A stretch of DNA of 64,000 nucleotides, taken from Spectribacter acetivorans. Lineage in GTDB: Bacteria > Pseudomonadota > Gammaproteobacteria > Nevskiales > Salinisphaeraceae. The position numbers and the translations under genes are program-made. The stretch spans positions 186,001 to 250,000 of the forward strand of contig NZ_JAVRHY010000001.1 of assembly GCF_031846305.1 (NCBI RefSeq), in the 5' to 3' direction. Positions 7,322 to 15,921 of the stretch are shown one piece after another. The notes beneath the pieces are model-generated. The model saw only the letters and a list, made by a program, of their open reading frames with translations. It was not told the DNA's origin and did no database searches. The number at the start of each line of letters is the position of its first letter. Position 1 is the stretch's first letter.

Positions 7322-9340
7322 ATGATTCGAACGCACACCGCGCCGGGCAGGGCGCTGGCGGCCGGCTGCATGCTGGCAGGGCTGTGGGCCGCGAGCGGCG
7401 CACTCCTGGCCGCTGATTCCGACACCGCCGAACTGGCGCCGATCGAGGTCGGCGCCGGCCCGCTCAACGCCGCCGACACCACGGAAGCGGCGCAGCGCAC
7501 GGGCGCGGTGCGAACCATCGAGCGCGAGCGCTTCGCCAACCGCATTACCGATCTGGCCGGCGTGCTCGACGGCGAGACGGGCGTGCAGATTCGTCGGACC
7601 GGGGGGCTGGGCAGTCCCGCGGCCATCTCCATCCGGGGGTCGTCCAGCAAGCAGGTCCAGGTCTATCTGGACGGCATGCGGCTCAACGATCCGGTCACCG
7701 GCGGCGTGGATCTCGGTCTGTTCTCGCTGGCCGACATCGCCCGCATCCGCACCTATCCCGGCAGCCCGCCGGCGCGCTTCGCGGAAGCCGGCGTCGGCGG
7801 GGTCGTCTCGCTGACGTCGCTGGCCACCGGTCGTGATCCGGTGACCCGCGCCACCCTCGGCGCCGGTTCATTCGGCGCACGCCGGGCCGGGCTGTTCCAC
7901 AGCGGCGGGGACGGGGATCTCGGCTACTGGCTCTCCTATGACCACCAGGCCGCAGACAATGACTTTACGTATCCCAATCAGGCCGCCTGGTTCAACCCGA
8001 ACGACGGCGACACCACCACCCGCCGCAACGCCGATTTCGATCAGCATCAGCTGAGCGGCAAGCTGGGCTACCGGCTGGATGACGAACGCCGGTTGGATGC
8101 GCTGCTGCAATGGCGCGACACCGAGCGCGGCGTGCCCACCATCCAGAATTTCCGCGACAACCGGGCGCGTCTGGATACCCGCGATCAGCGTGTGCAGGTG
8201 CACTACGAGGATATCGGCGCCTTCGACGGCCGCCTGCACCAGAGCCACCGTCTGGTCTGGTCGGATATCGAGGAGCGCTATCAGAACCGGACCGGCCGGG
8301 TGGGGGTCGGGCGACAGGACGTGCAGACGGATACCCGCCGGATCGGCGGCAACAGCAGTCTGGGCTGGCTGCATGGCGGACACGTATTCGGCCTGACGGT
8401 GGATGCCTCGCATACCGGGCAGCGTCAGGACGACGCCCTGGATGCCGAAGGCGTCCTGCGGCGCGAGCGAGTCAAGCTGGTCACCGCGCTCAGTCATGAA
8501 TGGCGCAGCGCCGGCGGTTTCCTTACGACCGAAGCCGCGCTGCGCCGCTTCGACGTGTTCGACGATATCGACACGGCCGGCGGCGGACGCCGCGACGACA
8601 GCGACGACAGCGACGAGGATCATCTCGGCTGGCAGCTCGGCGGGCGCCTGGCCGCAACCTCATGGCTGGGTCTCTACGCCAACGTCGCCCGGCAGATCCG
8701 GATTCCGACACTGCTGGAACGCTTCGGCCAGCGCGGCCTGTTCGTCGGCAACGCGGGCCTGGAGGCGGAAGAAGGCCTGAACGCCGAGATCGGCGCCTGC
8801 GCCGCCTACGGCCGGGGTCATGTCGAACTCACCGGTTTCCGGCGCGACCTCGACCCGGCGATTGTGGCGGTCTACAACGCCCGGGGCGTCGGCCGGTTCG
8901 TCAACATCGCCGCCGAGGTGGTCGGCGTCGAGTTCGAGGCCAGCTATCGTCCGCTGGACTGGTGGACGCTGACCGTCAGCGCCAGCACCCAGGATTCCGA
9001 GAACGACTCGCCCGGCATCGCCGACCGCGACGGCAAGCAGCTGCCGGGCGTTTACCACGACAGCGCGCGGCTCACCAGCGCCTGGACGCTGGGCGATTTT
9101 CGCCTGGCGCTGGATTACCGCTACGACGACGGCCTGTTCTACGACGCCGCCAATCTGCTGCCGGCCGACGCCCGCCGCACGCTCGGCGGCACGCTGGCCT
9201 GGGAACGGGAATGGTCGGGCGGACGCCGGACCGGACTGACCCTGGAAGTCAGCAACGCCACCGACGAGCTCTACCAGGACTTCAGTCGGTTCCCGAGTCC
9301 AGGGCGCAGCTATTTCGTGACGCTGCAACAGCAATTCTGA
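7322..9340 (+). CDS. btuB: TonB-dependent vitamin B12 receptor
   Basis: A 672-residue outer-membrane receptor that takes up corrinoids using TonB energy. A signal peptide (AGCMLAGLWAASGALLA) is followed by a TonB-box-like ELAPIEVGA, then a plug domain (~residues 55-165) with SIRGSSSKQVQVYLDGMRLNDP and a 22-strand barrel ending in the aromatic terminus YFVTLQQQF. The riboswitch directly upstream supports corrinoid as substrate. The ATG at 7322 is preferred over the GTG at 7301 because GGGGACAAG precedes it and the signal peptide starts there. An in-frame Asp/Arg-rich segment near residue 420 is probably an extracellular loop. Confidence 0.92.
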   Translation: MIRTHTAPGRALAAGCMLAGLWAASGALLAADSDTAELAPIEVGAGPLNAADTTEAAQRTGAVRTIERERFANRITDLAGVLDGETGVQIRRTGGLGSPAAISIRGSSSKQVQVYLDGMRLNDPVTGGVDLGLFSLADIARIRTYPGSPPARFAEAGVGGVVSLTSLATGRDPVTRATLGAGSFGARRAGLFHSGGDGDLGYWLSYDHQAADNDFTYPNQAAWFNPNDGDTTTRRNADFDQHQLSGKLGYRLDDERRLDALLQWRDTERGVPTIQNFRDNRARLDTRDQRVQVHYEDIGAFDGRLHQSHRLVWSDIEERYQNRTGRVGVGRQDVQTDTRRIGGNSSLGWLHGGHVFGLTVDASHTGQRQDDALDAEGVLRRERVKLVTALSHEWRSAGGFLTTEAALRRFDVFDDIDTAGGGRRDDSDDSDEDHLGWQLGGRLAATSWLGLYANVARQIRIPTLLERFGQRGLFVGNAGLEAEEGLNAEIGACAAYGRGHVELTGFRRDLDPAIVAVYNARGVGRFVNIAAEVVGVEFEASYRPLDWWTLTVSASTQDSENDSPGIADRDGKQLPGVYHDSARLTSAWTLGDFRLALDYRYDDGLFYDAANLLPADARRTLGGTLAWEREWSGGRRTGLTLEVSNATDELYQDFSRFPSPGRSYFVTLQQQF

Positions 9341-9363
9341 TCCACAAGAAGGGAGATTCCACC

Positions 9364-10608
9364 ATGCACAACACCAATCTATTCAAAGATCCCACAAGGG
9401 TCGCGGGTGCCCGGCTCATCGCCGTGGCGGCGGCTTCCCTGGCACTCACCGCCTGCGGGGGCAGCGGCGGCGGATCGGCGGGTGGCGGTGGCGCACCAAT
9501 CACGGCCGACACCGCGGTGATCGCCACGTCGGGAACCGACTTCGGCAGCAATAAGATCGAGTTGGTGGATCTCGGCGAGGAGGGCGATATGACCATCATG
9601 CCGCTGGACAACACCGCGACCGATGCCGGCATCGCCGTGGATACCAAAGGCAGCGACTTCTACCGCATCGAGCAGTTCCAGGCCGATCGCATCAACAAGT
9701 TCAGCCTGGATGAGCCGAACACGAAAATCTGGGGCGAGGGCGGCTATTCGGCGCTGGCTCAGGGTGAACAGGGCTCCGCCAACCCCTATCAACTGGTATT
9801 CGCCAGCGACACCAAGGCCTATCTGCTGCGCTACGGCAAGCAGGATGCCTGGATTGTCGACCCCTCGGCAGCCACCGAAGATGAGTTCTGGACCGACGAA
9901 GTGCTGGACCTGTCCGCCTACACACCGGACGGCGCCCCGGCGCCGCGCATGTCCGCCGGCGTGATCGTGGACGGACGCCTGTTCATCACCCTGCAGCGCC
10001 TGGACGCGGCCTTCGATCCGGCCAACACCAGCTGCGTGGCGGTCTTCGATGTCGCCAACAATCAGCCGATTGCCACGGACGAGCCGCCGGATGATGCCTG
10101 CGGCGACGGCATCGCGCTGAACGGCCGCAACCCGGCTGATATCCAGTTCCAGCCGGGCATCGGCCTGCTGGTGCAGAACACCGGCGATACCTTTCCGGTC
10201 AACACGGAATTTTCCGGCGTGGATGTCATCAACCCCGACACTTACGAAGTCTCCACGCTGGTCACCGCCACCGAAGAGACCGGCATCGTTGACGACGTGG
10301 CCGTGGTGGATGACGACAACGGCTACTTCATCGGCTACCAGGGCACCAACGACAGCTTCATCACGATTGCCGACCTCCGCCGCTTCGACCCGGCCACCGG
10401 TGAGATCGACCCCGATCCTGTCGCCGGCCTGACGTCGCTGGATCTGCGGGACCTGGCCGTGGGTCCGGCAGGGCTGTTGTGGATTGCCAATGCTGATCTT
10501 GGCAATCCCCGTATCGACCTGCTGGAGCCGGGCATGGATCTGATCAGCAACTCCATTGCCACCGAACTGTTGCCCAGCGGGATCGATTTCGCGACCGCGG
10601 CACCCTGA
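9364..10608 (+). CDS. Predicted surface beta-propeller lipoprotein of the B12 locus
   Basis: 414 residues. An N-terminal lipoprotein signal (ALTACGGSGGG, lipid-bearing Cys ~residue 33) is followed by a glycine-rich tether and then repeated ~50-residue units (GSDFYRIEQFQADRINKFSL, TKAYLLRYGKQ, NGYFIGYQG, GLLWIANA) that read as a beta-propeller. The start codon is 23 bp after btuB, preceded by AAGGGAG, so it shares the riboswitch-controlled transcript. Bacteroides BtuG is a propeller lipoprotein that caps BtuB and binds cobalamin tightly; the same arrangement suggests, but does not prove, a similar job here. No homologue was recognised by sequence. The protein is strongly acidic. Confidence 0.7.
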   Translation: MHNTNLFKDPTRVAGARLIAVAAASLALTACGGSGGGSAGGGGAPITADTAVIATSGTDFGSNKIELVDLGEEGDMTIMPLDNTATDAGIAVDTKGSDFYRIEQFQADRINKFSLDEPNTKIWGEGGYSALAQGEQGSANPYQLVFASDTKAYLLRYGKQDAWIVDPSAATEDEFWTDEVLDLSAYTPDGAPAPRMSAGVIVDGRLFITLQRLDAAFDPANTSCVAVFDVANNQPIATDEPPDDACGDGIALNGRNPADIQFQPGIGLLVQNTGDTFPVNTEFSGVDVINPDTYEVSTLVTATEETGIVDDVAVVDDDNGYFIGYQGTNDSFITIADLRRFDPATGEIDPDPVAGLTSLDLRDLAVGPAGLLWIANADLGNPRIDLLEPGMDLISNSIATELLPSGIDFATAAP

Positions 10609-10647
10609 GCGGAATCAGCCGACGGCGTCAGACCGGGTGGGCATGAT

Positions 10648-11559
10648 TTATCGTGCCTGTCCGGTCTCGCCGGCGTCATCGCGCACGGCGTCCAGCCGGC
10701 GGCAGAGAATCCCGGCGCCCTCCAGAATTCGTACGCTGGAACGCTGCAGCAGATCCGCCGGCACGTGCACCAGGTTGTTGTCGCGCACTGCCTGAAGCGA
10801 TGGCCAGCGCCGCCAGTCGTCCAGCCAGGGCGGACGCGCCGAGCCAGCACCACCGGCCACGATCACTTGCGGATCGCGTTCCAGCACGGCCTCCAGGCTG
10901 ATTTGCGGTGCCAGGCTGCGGGTATCGGCAAACAGGTTGCGCGCCCCGCAGAGTTCGAGCACCTCGGCGATCACGTGATTGCTGCCGATGGTCTGCAGCG
11001 GGTCGTTCCAGACCTGGTAGAACACGGTCACCGGTGCGCGGTTGGCGTAGCGCTGGCGCAGCGCTGAAAGACCGTCGCGGAACGCTGCGGCGGCGTCACG
11101 GGCGGCGGCTGGCGTGCCGGCAAGCCGACCGAGGTCGATCACGGTTTGCGCAATATCATCCAGCGTTCGCGGCTGGTTCACGTAGACCGGAATGCCCAGC
11201 GACTGCATCCGGGCCAGGCTGGCGTCCGAGGCACCCGGTGCGGAGGCCCAGGCCAGCACCAGATCCGGTTCCAGTGCGGCGATGGCCTCCAGGCTGATGC
11301 CGCCGTAGCCGCCCACCTCGGGCAGCTCGCGCACCTCGGGCGGGTAGTCGCTGTGCGCCATGGTGCCCACCAGCCGGTCGCCGCCACCGGCGGTATAGAG
11401 GTTTTCCGCCAGATGCGGCGCTAGCGCGATGATGCGCTCGGCCGGCTGGGTCAGGCGTATCTCGCGGTCCATCGAATCCGTCACCACGACGGCCGATTCG
11501 GCCGTGGCGACGCCGGAGACGAACGCCAGGGTCAGGGCCAGCCCGCGCCGGCTAACCAT
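10648..11559 (-). CDS. btuF: Periplasmic vitamin B12-binding protein
   Basis: 303 residues with a signal peptide (LALTLAFVSGVATA) and a class III periplasmic binding fold: RIIALAPHLAENLYTAGGGD, SDYPPEVRELP, ISLEAIAALEPDLVLAW, then VLELCGARNLF in the C-lobe, all close to E. coli BtuF. It delivers corrinoid to BtuCD. Its ATG overlaps the last 8 bases of btuD, implying translational coupling. It is the last gene of the second riboswitch-controlled operon. Haem-binding HmuT is the main alternative, but the cobQ/cobO context favours corrinoid. Confidence 0.88.
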   Translation of the reverse strand: MVSRRGLALTLAFVSGVATAESAVVVTDSMDREIRLTQPAERIIALAPHLAENLYTAGGGDRLVGTMAHSDYPPEVRELPEVGGYGGISLEAIAALEPDLVLAWASAPGASDASLARMQSLGIPVYVNQPRTLDDIAQTVIDLGRLAGTPAAARDAAAAFRDGLSALRQRYANRAPVTVFYQVWNDPLQTIGSNHVIAEVLELCGARNLFADTRSLAPQISLEAVLERDPQVIVAGGAGSARPPWLDDWRRWPSLQAVRDNNLVHVPADLLQRSSVRILEGAGILCRRLDAVRDDAGETGQAR

Positions 11560-12328
11560 GCAGCACCACCGGGGTGCCGGTGTCGGGATGGGCGATCACC
11601 CGGGCGTCGGCATCGAACAGCCGGCGCAGAATGGGTTCGGTCACGACCTCGGCCGGCCGGCCCTCGGCGATATGGCGGCCGTCACGCAGCGCGATCAGGC
11701 GGTCGGCACAACGGGCCGCCAGGCTGATGTCGTGCTGGATCATGACCACCGCCACGCCCTGATCGGCGAAGCGCCGGACCTGTCGCGTCACCAGCTGCTG
11801 ATGCCCGATATCCAGCGCCGCCACCGGTTCGTCGAGCAGCAACAGCCGTGCGGGCGCATCCTCGGCGCGCCAGATCTGGGTCAGCACCCGCGCCAGCTGC
11901 ACCCGCTGCTTCTCGCCGCCGGACAGATGGGTATAGGGCCGTTGCCGCAGATGCGCGATATCGGTGGCCGCGCAGGCCTCGTCGACAATGGCCTCGTCAA
12001 TCCGCCGACCGGTGGCGTGGGGGCCGCGGCCCAGTCGCACCACTTCACGCACCGTGAACGGAAAACCCAGGGTCGAGAATTGCGGCAGCAGCGCCACCGC
12101 GCAGGCGCGCTCGCGAGCCGGCCAGTCGGCCAGCGGCAGGTTGCCGAAGCGGACTTCGCCGTGCTGCAGGACCAGATCCCCGATAACCGCGTGGATCAGG
12201 CTGGTCTTGCCGGCCCCGTTCGGCCCGATCACGCCCAGTACTTCGCCCGGCGCAACCTCGAGCGATATGTCGTCGAGCAGCGAGCGGCCGTTGATGGCGA
12301 GGCCCAGATTACGAATGGACAGCGTCAT
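11552..12328 (-). CDS. btuD: Cobalamin ABC transporter ATPase
   Basis: 258 residues. Walker A is GPNGAGKTS (~residue 38), the Q-loop LLPQFSTLGF, the signature LSGGEKQRVQLARVL, Walker B LLLLDEPVAAL and the H-loop IQHDISLAARC. It is the nucleotide-binding subunit driving corrinoid import through BtuC. The ATG at 12328 overlaps the btuC stop as TGATG; the frame stays open upstream to 12793 but that part is out of register with the family. HmuV-like haem ATPases are similar in sequence, so substrate is assigned from context. Confidence 0.9.
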   Translation of the reverse strand: MTLSIRNLGLAINGRSLLDDISLEVAPGEVLGVIGPNGAGKTSLIHAVIGDLVLQHGEVRFGNLPLADWPARERACAVALLPQFSTLGFPFTVREVVRLGRGPHATGRRIDEAIVDEACAATDIAHLRQRPYTHLSGGEKQRVQLARVLTQIWRAEDAPARLLLLDEPVAALDIGHQQLVTRQVRRFADQGVAVVMIQHDISLAARCADRLIALRDGRHIAEGRPAEVVTEPILRRLFDADARVIAHPDTGTPVVLHG

Positions 12329-13335
12329 CAGGTCATGCCGTATTCGTGGCGGCGGCGCAGTAGCGAAATGAAGAACGGCGCGCCGAGCAGCGCCGTGAGC
12401 AGGCCGACCGGCAGTTCGGTGGGTGCCACCAGCGTGCGGGCGAGGATGTCCGCCCACAACAGCAGCACGGCCCCGGCGAGCGCCGAGGCCGGCAGCAGCC
12501 AGCGGTGATCCGGGCCGATCAGCATGCGCACGATGTGCGGCACCACCAGACCCACGAATGTGATGGCCCCAGCCACCGCCACCGATACCCCGACGCCGGC
12601 CGCCGTCAGCAGGATCAGCCGGCGCTTCACCGCATTCACCGGAATGCCCAGGTGCCGGGCTTCCGATTCGCCCAGCAGCAGGGCATTCAGGGCGCCGGCC
12701 TGGCGGGGCAGCATGGTCAGTACCGCCGCGGCAATCACCCCGACGATGCCCACCCGCGGCCAGTTGGCCCCCTCGAGGCCGCCCATCCGCCACAGGCTGA
12801 TCCGCCGCAGCATCTCGTTGCTGGCATGGAACTCGAGCAGGCCGCCGGCACTGCCGGCCAGCGCCGCGATGGCAATGCCGGCCAGCAGCATGGTGGCCAC
12901 CGAGGTACCACCGGGCCCGGTGGCCAGCCGGTAGACCAGCGCCACCGCGCCGGCACCGCCGGCAAAGGCGCCCAGCGAGATCAACGACAGCCCGCCCAGG
13001 CCGGCCAATGTCCCGCCGAACACGATCATCAGGCTGGCGCCGACCGACGCGCCGGCGGTCACGCCGATCAGCGAGGGGTCGGCCAGCGGATTGCGGAACA
13101 GGCCCTGCATGGCCGCCCCGCAGATGGCCAGTAGCGCCCCGACCAGGCCGGTAAGCAGCGCCCGCGGCAGGCGGATTGCCTCCACGATCAGGGCCGTGCG
13201 GCCGTCATCACCGATGCCGATAAGCGAGCCCAGAACCTCGGTGGCCGGCAGGGACACCGCGCCCACCATGATGGCCACGATCAGGCTGACGGGCGTCAGC
13301 ACCGCCAGCGCCAGGGTCAGGCGAAGACCCGTCAT
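12328..13335 (-). CDS. btuC: Cobalamin ABC transporter permease (FecCD family)
   Basis: 335 residues with about ten membrane segments, typical of BtuC/FecCD permeases. Recognisable family stretches are LFRNPLADPSLIGVTAGAS (residues ~95-113), GRSEARHLGIPV-like GESEARHLGIPVNAVKRR, and FVGLVVPHIVRMLIGPDHR before the C-terminal helices, which contact the ATPase. Its ATG shares four bases (ATGA) with the cobQ stop. Confidence 0.9.
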   Translation of the reverse strand: MTGLRLTLALAVLTPVSLIVAIMVGAVSLPATEVLGSLIGIGDDGRTALIVEAIRLPRALLTGLVGALLAICGAAMQGLFRNPLADPSLIGVTAGASVGASLMIVFGGTLAGLGGLSLISLGAFAGGAGAVALVYRLATGPGGTSVATMLLAGIAIAALAGSAGGLLEFHASNEMLRRISLWRMGGLEGANWPRVGIVGVIAAAVLTMLPRQAGALNALLLGESEARHLGIPVNAVKRRLILLTAAGVGVSVAVAGAITFVGLVVPHIVRMLIGPDHRWLLPASALAGAVLLLWADILARTLVAPTELPVGLLTALLGAPFFISLLRRRHEYGMT

Positions 13336-14768
13336 GGCAGCCGGTCCAGGTCGATGGCCGCTTCGATCGCGTCAGCCAGACGGTTCAGCTCGGCTTCGCG
13401 GATGTCGTGCTGGCTGTCCGCCGCCGCGTCGGGCAGACCGGCCCAGGCCAGCAGGGCGTTGCAGCCGTCGGCGGTATCGAACAGGCCGTGCAGATAAGTG
13501 CCGGCAATCTGGTTGTCGGCCGAGACGGCGCCGTCGGGCCCGTCCCGTAACTGCAGAAACGGATTGGCCAGCGCGTCGCCCTCGGTGTGGCCGCAATGGA
13601 TGCGATAACCACACACCGCGCCGCCGGCGGCGAGTGCGCCGGTGACGTTCTGCAGATGCTTGGTCTCGCCCAGCTCGGTAGCCAGCGCCAGCAGTCCCAG
13701 ACCGGCGGTACTGCCGGCCTGGCCCTCGACCCCGTGCGGATCGGCCACCTGCCGTCCCAGCATCTGATACCCGCCGCAGATGCCCAGCAGCTTGCCCCCG
13801 TAGCGCAGATGGCGCCGGATATGAGTCTCCCAGCCCTGGTCACGCAGCCAGGTCAGATCGGCCCGCACGTTCTTGCTGCCGGGCAGGATGATCAGATCGG
13901 CCGGCCCGGGTTCGCGCCCGGGTCCGACCCATTGCAGGTTCACGCCCGGGTGCAGCCGCAGGGCATCGAAATCCGTGTGATTGCTGATGCGCGGCAGCAC
14001 CGGCACCTGCACGTTCAGCGCCGTCTCCGAGGCCAGGCGCTGTTCGCTGCGGATTGCGTCCTCGGCTTCGAGATGCAGCCCCTGAAGATAGGGCAGCACG
14101 CCGAACACCGGCTTGCCGGTGCGGGCCTCCAGCCAGTCCAGGCCGGACTGGAGCAGGGCGATGTCGCCGCGGAAGCGATTGATCACGAATCCGATGATGC
14201 GATCGCGCTCGGAGGGCGAGACCAGTTTCAGCGTGCCCACGATCTGGGCGAACACGCCGCCCTTGTCGATATCGGCCACCAGCAGCACCGGGCAGTCGGC
14301 GGCTTCGGCGAAACCCATGTTGGCGATGTCGTTGTCGCGCAGGTTGATCTCGGCGGGGCTACCGGCGCCTTCCACCAGCACCCGGTCGAAACGCTGGCAA
14401 AGACGACGGTGCGACTCGAGGACCGCCTTCATCGCCGTGGCCTTGTAAGCCTGGTAGCCCACCGCGGACATGTCGCCGACCGGCCGCCCGTGGATGATGA
14501 CCTGGGCGTCGGTGTCGCTGGCCGGCTTGATCAGCACCGGGCTCATGTCGGTGGTGGGTGCGACGCCGCAGGCCTGGGCCTGCACCGCTTGGGCCCGGGC
14601 GATCTCGCCGCCGTCGGCCGCCACGGCGCTGTTCAGCGCCATGTTCTGCGGTTTGAACGGGGCCACCGCGACCCCGCGCCGGTACCAGGCCCGGCCCAGG
14701 CCGGCCACCAGCGTGGATTTGCCGGCATCGCTGGCGGTGCCCTGGACCATGAGGGTGGTGGCGGTCAT
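13332..14768 (-). CDS. cobQ: Adenosylcobyric acid synthase (glutamine-hydrolysing)
   Basis: About 478 residues. It amidates adenosylcobyrinic acid a,c-diamide to adenosylcobyric acid. The N-terminal dethiobiotin-synthetase-like domain begins MVQGTASDAGKSTLVAGL and includes FKPQNMALNS and VEGAGSPAEINL; the C-terminal class I amidotransferase-like domain contains the catalytic cysteine in LLGICGGYQMLG and GTYLHGLFD. The start at 14768 gives the family N-terminus, 16 bp after cobO. No other de novo corrin-ring genes are in the window, so this fits salvage or a dispersed pathway. Confidence 0.92.
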   Translation of the reverse strand: MTATTLMVQGTASDAGKSTLVAGLGRAWYRRGVAVAPFKPQNMALNSAVAADGGEIARAQAVQAQACGVAPTTDMSPVLIKPASDTDAQVIIHGRPVGDMSAVGYQAYKATAMKAVLESHRRLCQRFDRVLVEGAGSPAEINLRDNDIANMGFAEAADCPVLLVADIDKGGVFAQIVGTLKLVSPSERDRIIGFVINRFRGDIALLQSGLDWLEARTGKPVFGVLPYLQGLHLEAEDAIRSEQRLASETALNVQVPVLPRISNHTDFDALRLHPGVNLQWVGPGREPGPADLIILPGSKNVRADLTWLRDQGWETHIRRHLRYGGKLLGICGGYQMLGRQVADPHGVEGQAGSTAGLGLLALATELGETKHLQNVTGALAAGGAVCGYRIHCGHTEGDALANPFLQLRDGPDGAVSADNQIAGTYLHGLFDTADGCNALLAWAGLPDAAADSQHDIREAELNRLADAIEAAIDLDRLP

Positions 14769-14784
14769 CGGGAATCGCGGCGGG

Positions 14785-15393
14785 TCAGTAGTCCACGCCG
14801 CGGCGGGCCTTGATGCCGCTGGCGAAGGCGTGCCGGACATCCTTCACTTCGGACACGGTATCCGCCAGTTCCCGCAGTTCGCGGCCGCCACCACGCCCGG
14901 TCACGACCACCGACTGTTCCGGCGGCCGGTTGGCGATGGCCTCGAGAACCTGCGTGGTGTCGAGATAGTTGTAACCCAGCATGTAGGTCAGTTCATCCAG
15001 CACCACCAGATCATAGGCCGGATCGGCCAGCATCGGCTCGGCCAGGGCCCAGGTCGCCTGCGCCGCGGCGATATCACCGCTGCGGTCCTGGGTGTCCCAG
15101 GTGAAACCGGTCCCCATCTGGTGGAAATCCACATGGGGGCAATGCTGTTGCAGATAAAGCTCTTCGCCGGAAAGCTGCACGCCCTTGATGAACTGGATCA
15201 CCCCCACCCGGTGCCCGTAGCCGAGCGCCCGCATCACCATGCCGAAGGCGGAACTGGACTTGCCCTTGCCGTTGCCGGTAAGCAGCACCAGTACGCCGCG
15301 TTCGGTGTCCGCGGCCTCGATGCCGGCATCGACGCGGGTTTTCTGCTTTTCCATCGCCGCGTTGTGCCGGCGGGTTCTGTCGTCCGTGTCCAT
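14785..15393 (-). CDS. cobO: Cob(I)yrinic acid a,c-diamide adenosyltransferase
   Basis: 202 residues of the CobA/CobO/BtuR P-loop family. It transfers the adenosyl group of ATP to reduced corrinoids to make the Co-C bond. Motifs: LLTGNGKGKSSSAFGM (P-loop, ~residues 38-53), VIQFIKG, FTWDTQ and VVLDELTYML, with VVTGRGG near the end. It is the first gene after the minus-strand riboswitch and precedes cobQ by 16 bp. The frame continues upstream into the riboswitch, but the ATG at 15393 fits the family. Confidence 0.92.
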   Translation of the reverse strand: MDTDDRTRRHNAAMEKQKTRVDAGIEAADTERGVLVLLTGNGKGKSSSAFGMVMRALGYGHRVGVIQFIKGVQLSGEELYLQQHCPHVDFHQMGTGFTWDTQDRSGDIAAAQATWALAEPMLADPAYDLVVLDELTYMLGYNYLDTTQVLEAIANRPPEQSVVVTGRGGGRELRELADTVSEVKDVRHAFASGIKARRGVDY

Positions 15394-15540
15394 CGGGTCC
15401 ACCCTGTTCGTCGTATTGCCGGTGCGCCGGCGGCGCACCGTTCGGGCGGGGAGGGTCGGGGACAGGTTGGCCGGACGGGCAGGGGCGCCCGGATACCGCC
15501 AGCCGGACCGCCGCCCACCGCAGCGCCAGAATCGATCACC

Positions 15541-15738
15541 ACAGGCCGGTCTCCGGGCTTGCGAGCGGCTATTTGCCGGGGCCTGCGCCTTCCCGGACCA
15601 TCCGGCCCAGTGGCGGTTGCAGACACCCATGACTCGCCTACCGTTGCGGGGGCAGCGCCGGACTGGCCGCGATTTCATCATCGCGATGCACCGGCTTCCC
15701 GTTTCACGCCGCCGCCATTGGCGGCAGCGAACCTGCAG
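15541..15738 (-). promoter_or_regulatory. Cobalamin riboswitch upstream of cobO
   Basis: Read on the minus strand the element contains GCAGGTTCGCTGCC at the 5' side, GGGAAGCCGG, the core CGCTGCCCCCGCAACGGTAG, and the 3' block AGCCCGGAGACCGGCCTG. A peripheral hairpin (GCCGCCAATGGCGGC) sits in the 5' part. It lies ~150 bp before cobO and should repress the cobO-cobQ-btuCDF operon when adenosylcobalamin is plentiful. Confidence 0.93.
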
Positions 15739-15745
15739 GGCGCGA

Positions 15746-15774
15746 ACAGTAGGCGCGCGACGTCATCGGGTCAA
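15746..15774 (-). promoter_or_regulatory. Predicted sigma-70 promoter for cobO operon
   Basis: On the minus strand TTGACC (15774-15769) and TACTGT (15751-15746) are separated by 17 bp, immediately before the cobalamin riboswitch. Confidence 0.6.
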
Positions 15775-15860
15775 CTTGCGAAGCTCCCCTCGGCGCGCCG
15801 GGACCGCCCGCCATGATCGGTCTGACGGCGGTTTTAGGGTGTGCTGGCCGCTCGTTGGAT

Positions 15861-15890
15861 TTTTCGCCTATCCGCATAAGCGGATATACT
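15861..15890 (+). promoter_or_regulatory. metH promoter with palindromic operator
   Basis: A -10-like TATACT (15885-15890) with a weak -35 TTTTCG (15861-15866) encloses a perfect 7-bp inverted repeat, TATCCGC-ATAA-GCGGATA (15869-15886). Its position in the spacer and touching the -10 suggests a repressor site, possibly for an ArsR/SahR-type methionine-cycle regulator; that identity is inference. ATG follows 31 bp downstream. Confidence 0.45.
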
Positions 15891-15921
15891 CTGTTGCATA
15901 CGTTTCGACAGCAGAACAGTC

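Noticed and set aside
8500..10608. A 702-residue plus-strand frame running through btuB into the lipoprotein
   Set aside because: Its first part is out of frame with btuB and Arg-rich. The true gene starts at 9364, after AAGGGAG and with a lipoprotein signal.
13587..14813. A 408-residue plus-strand frame opposite cobQ
   Set aside because: cobQ on the other strand has complete catalytic motifs; this frame shows only His/Gln-rich antisense composition.
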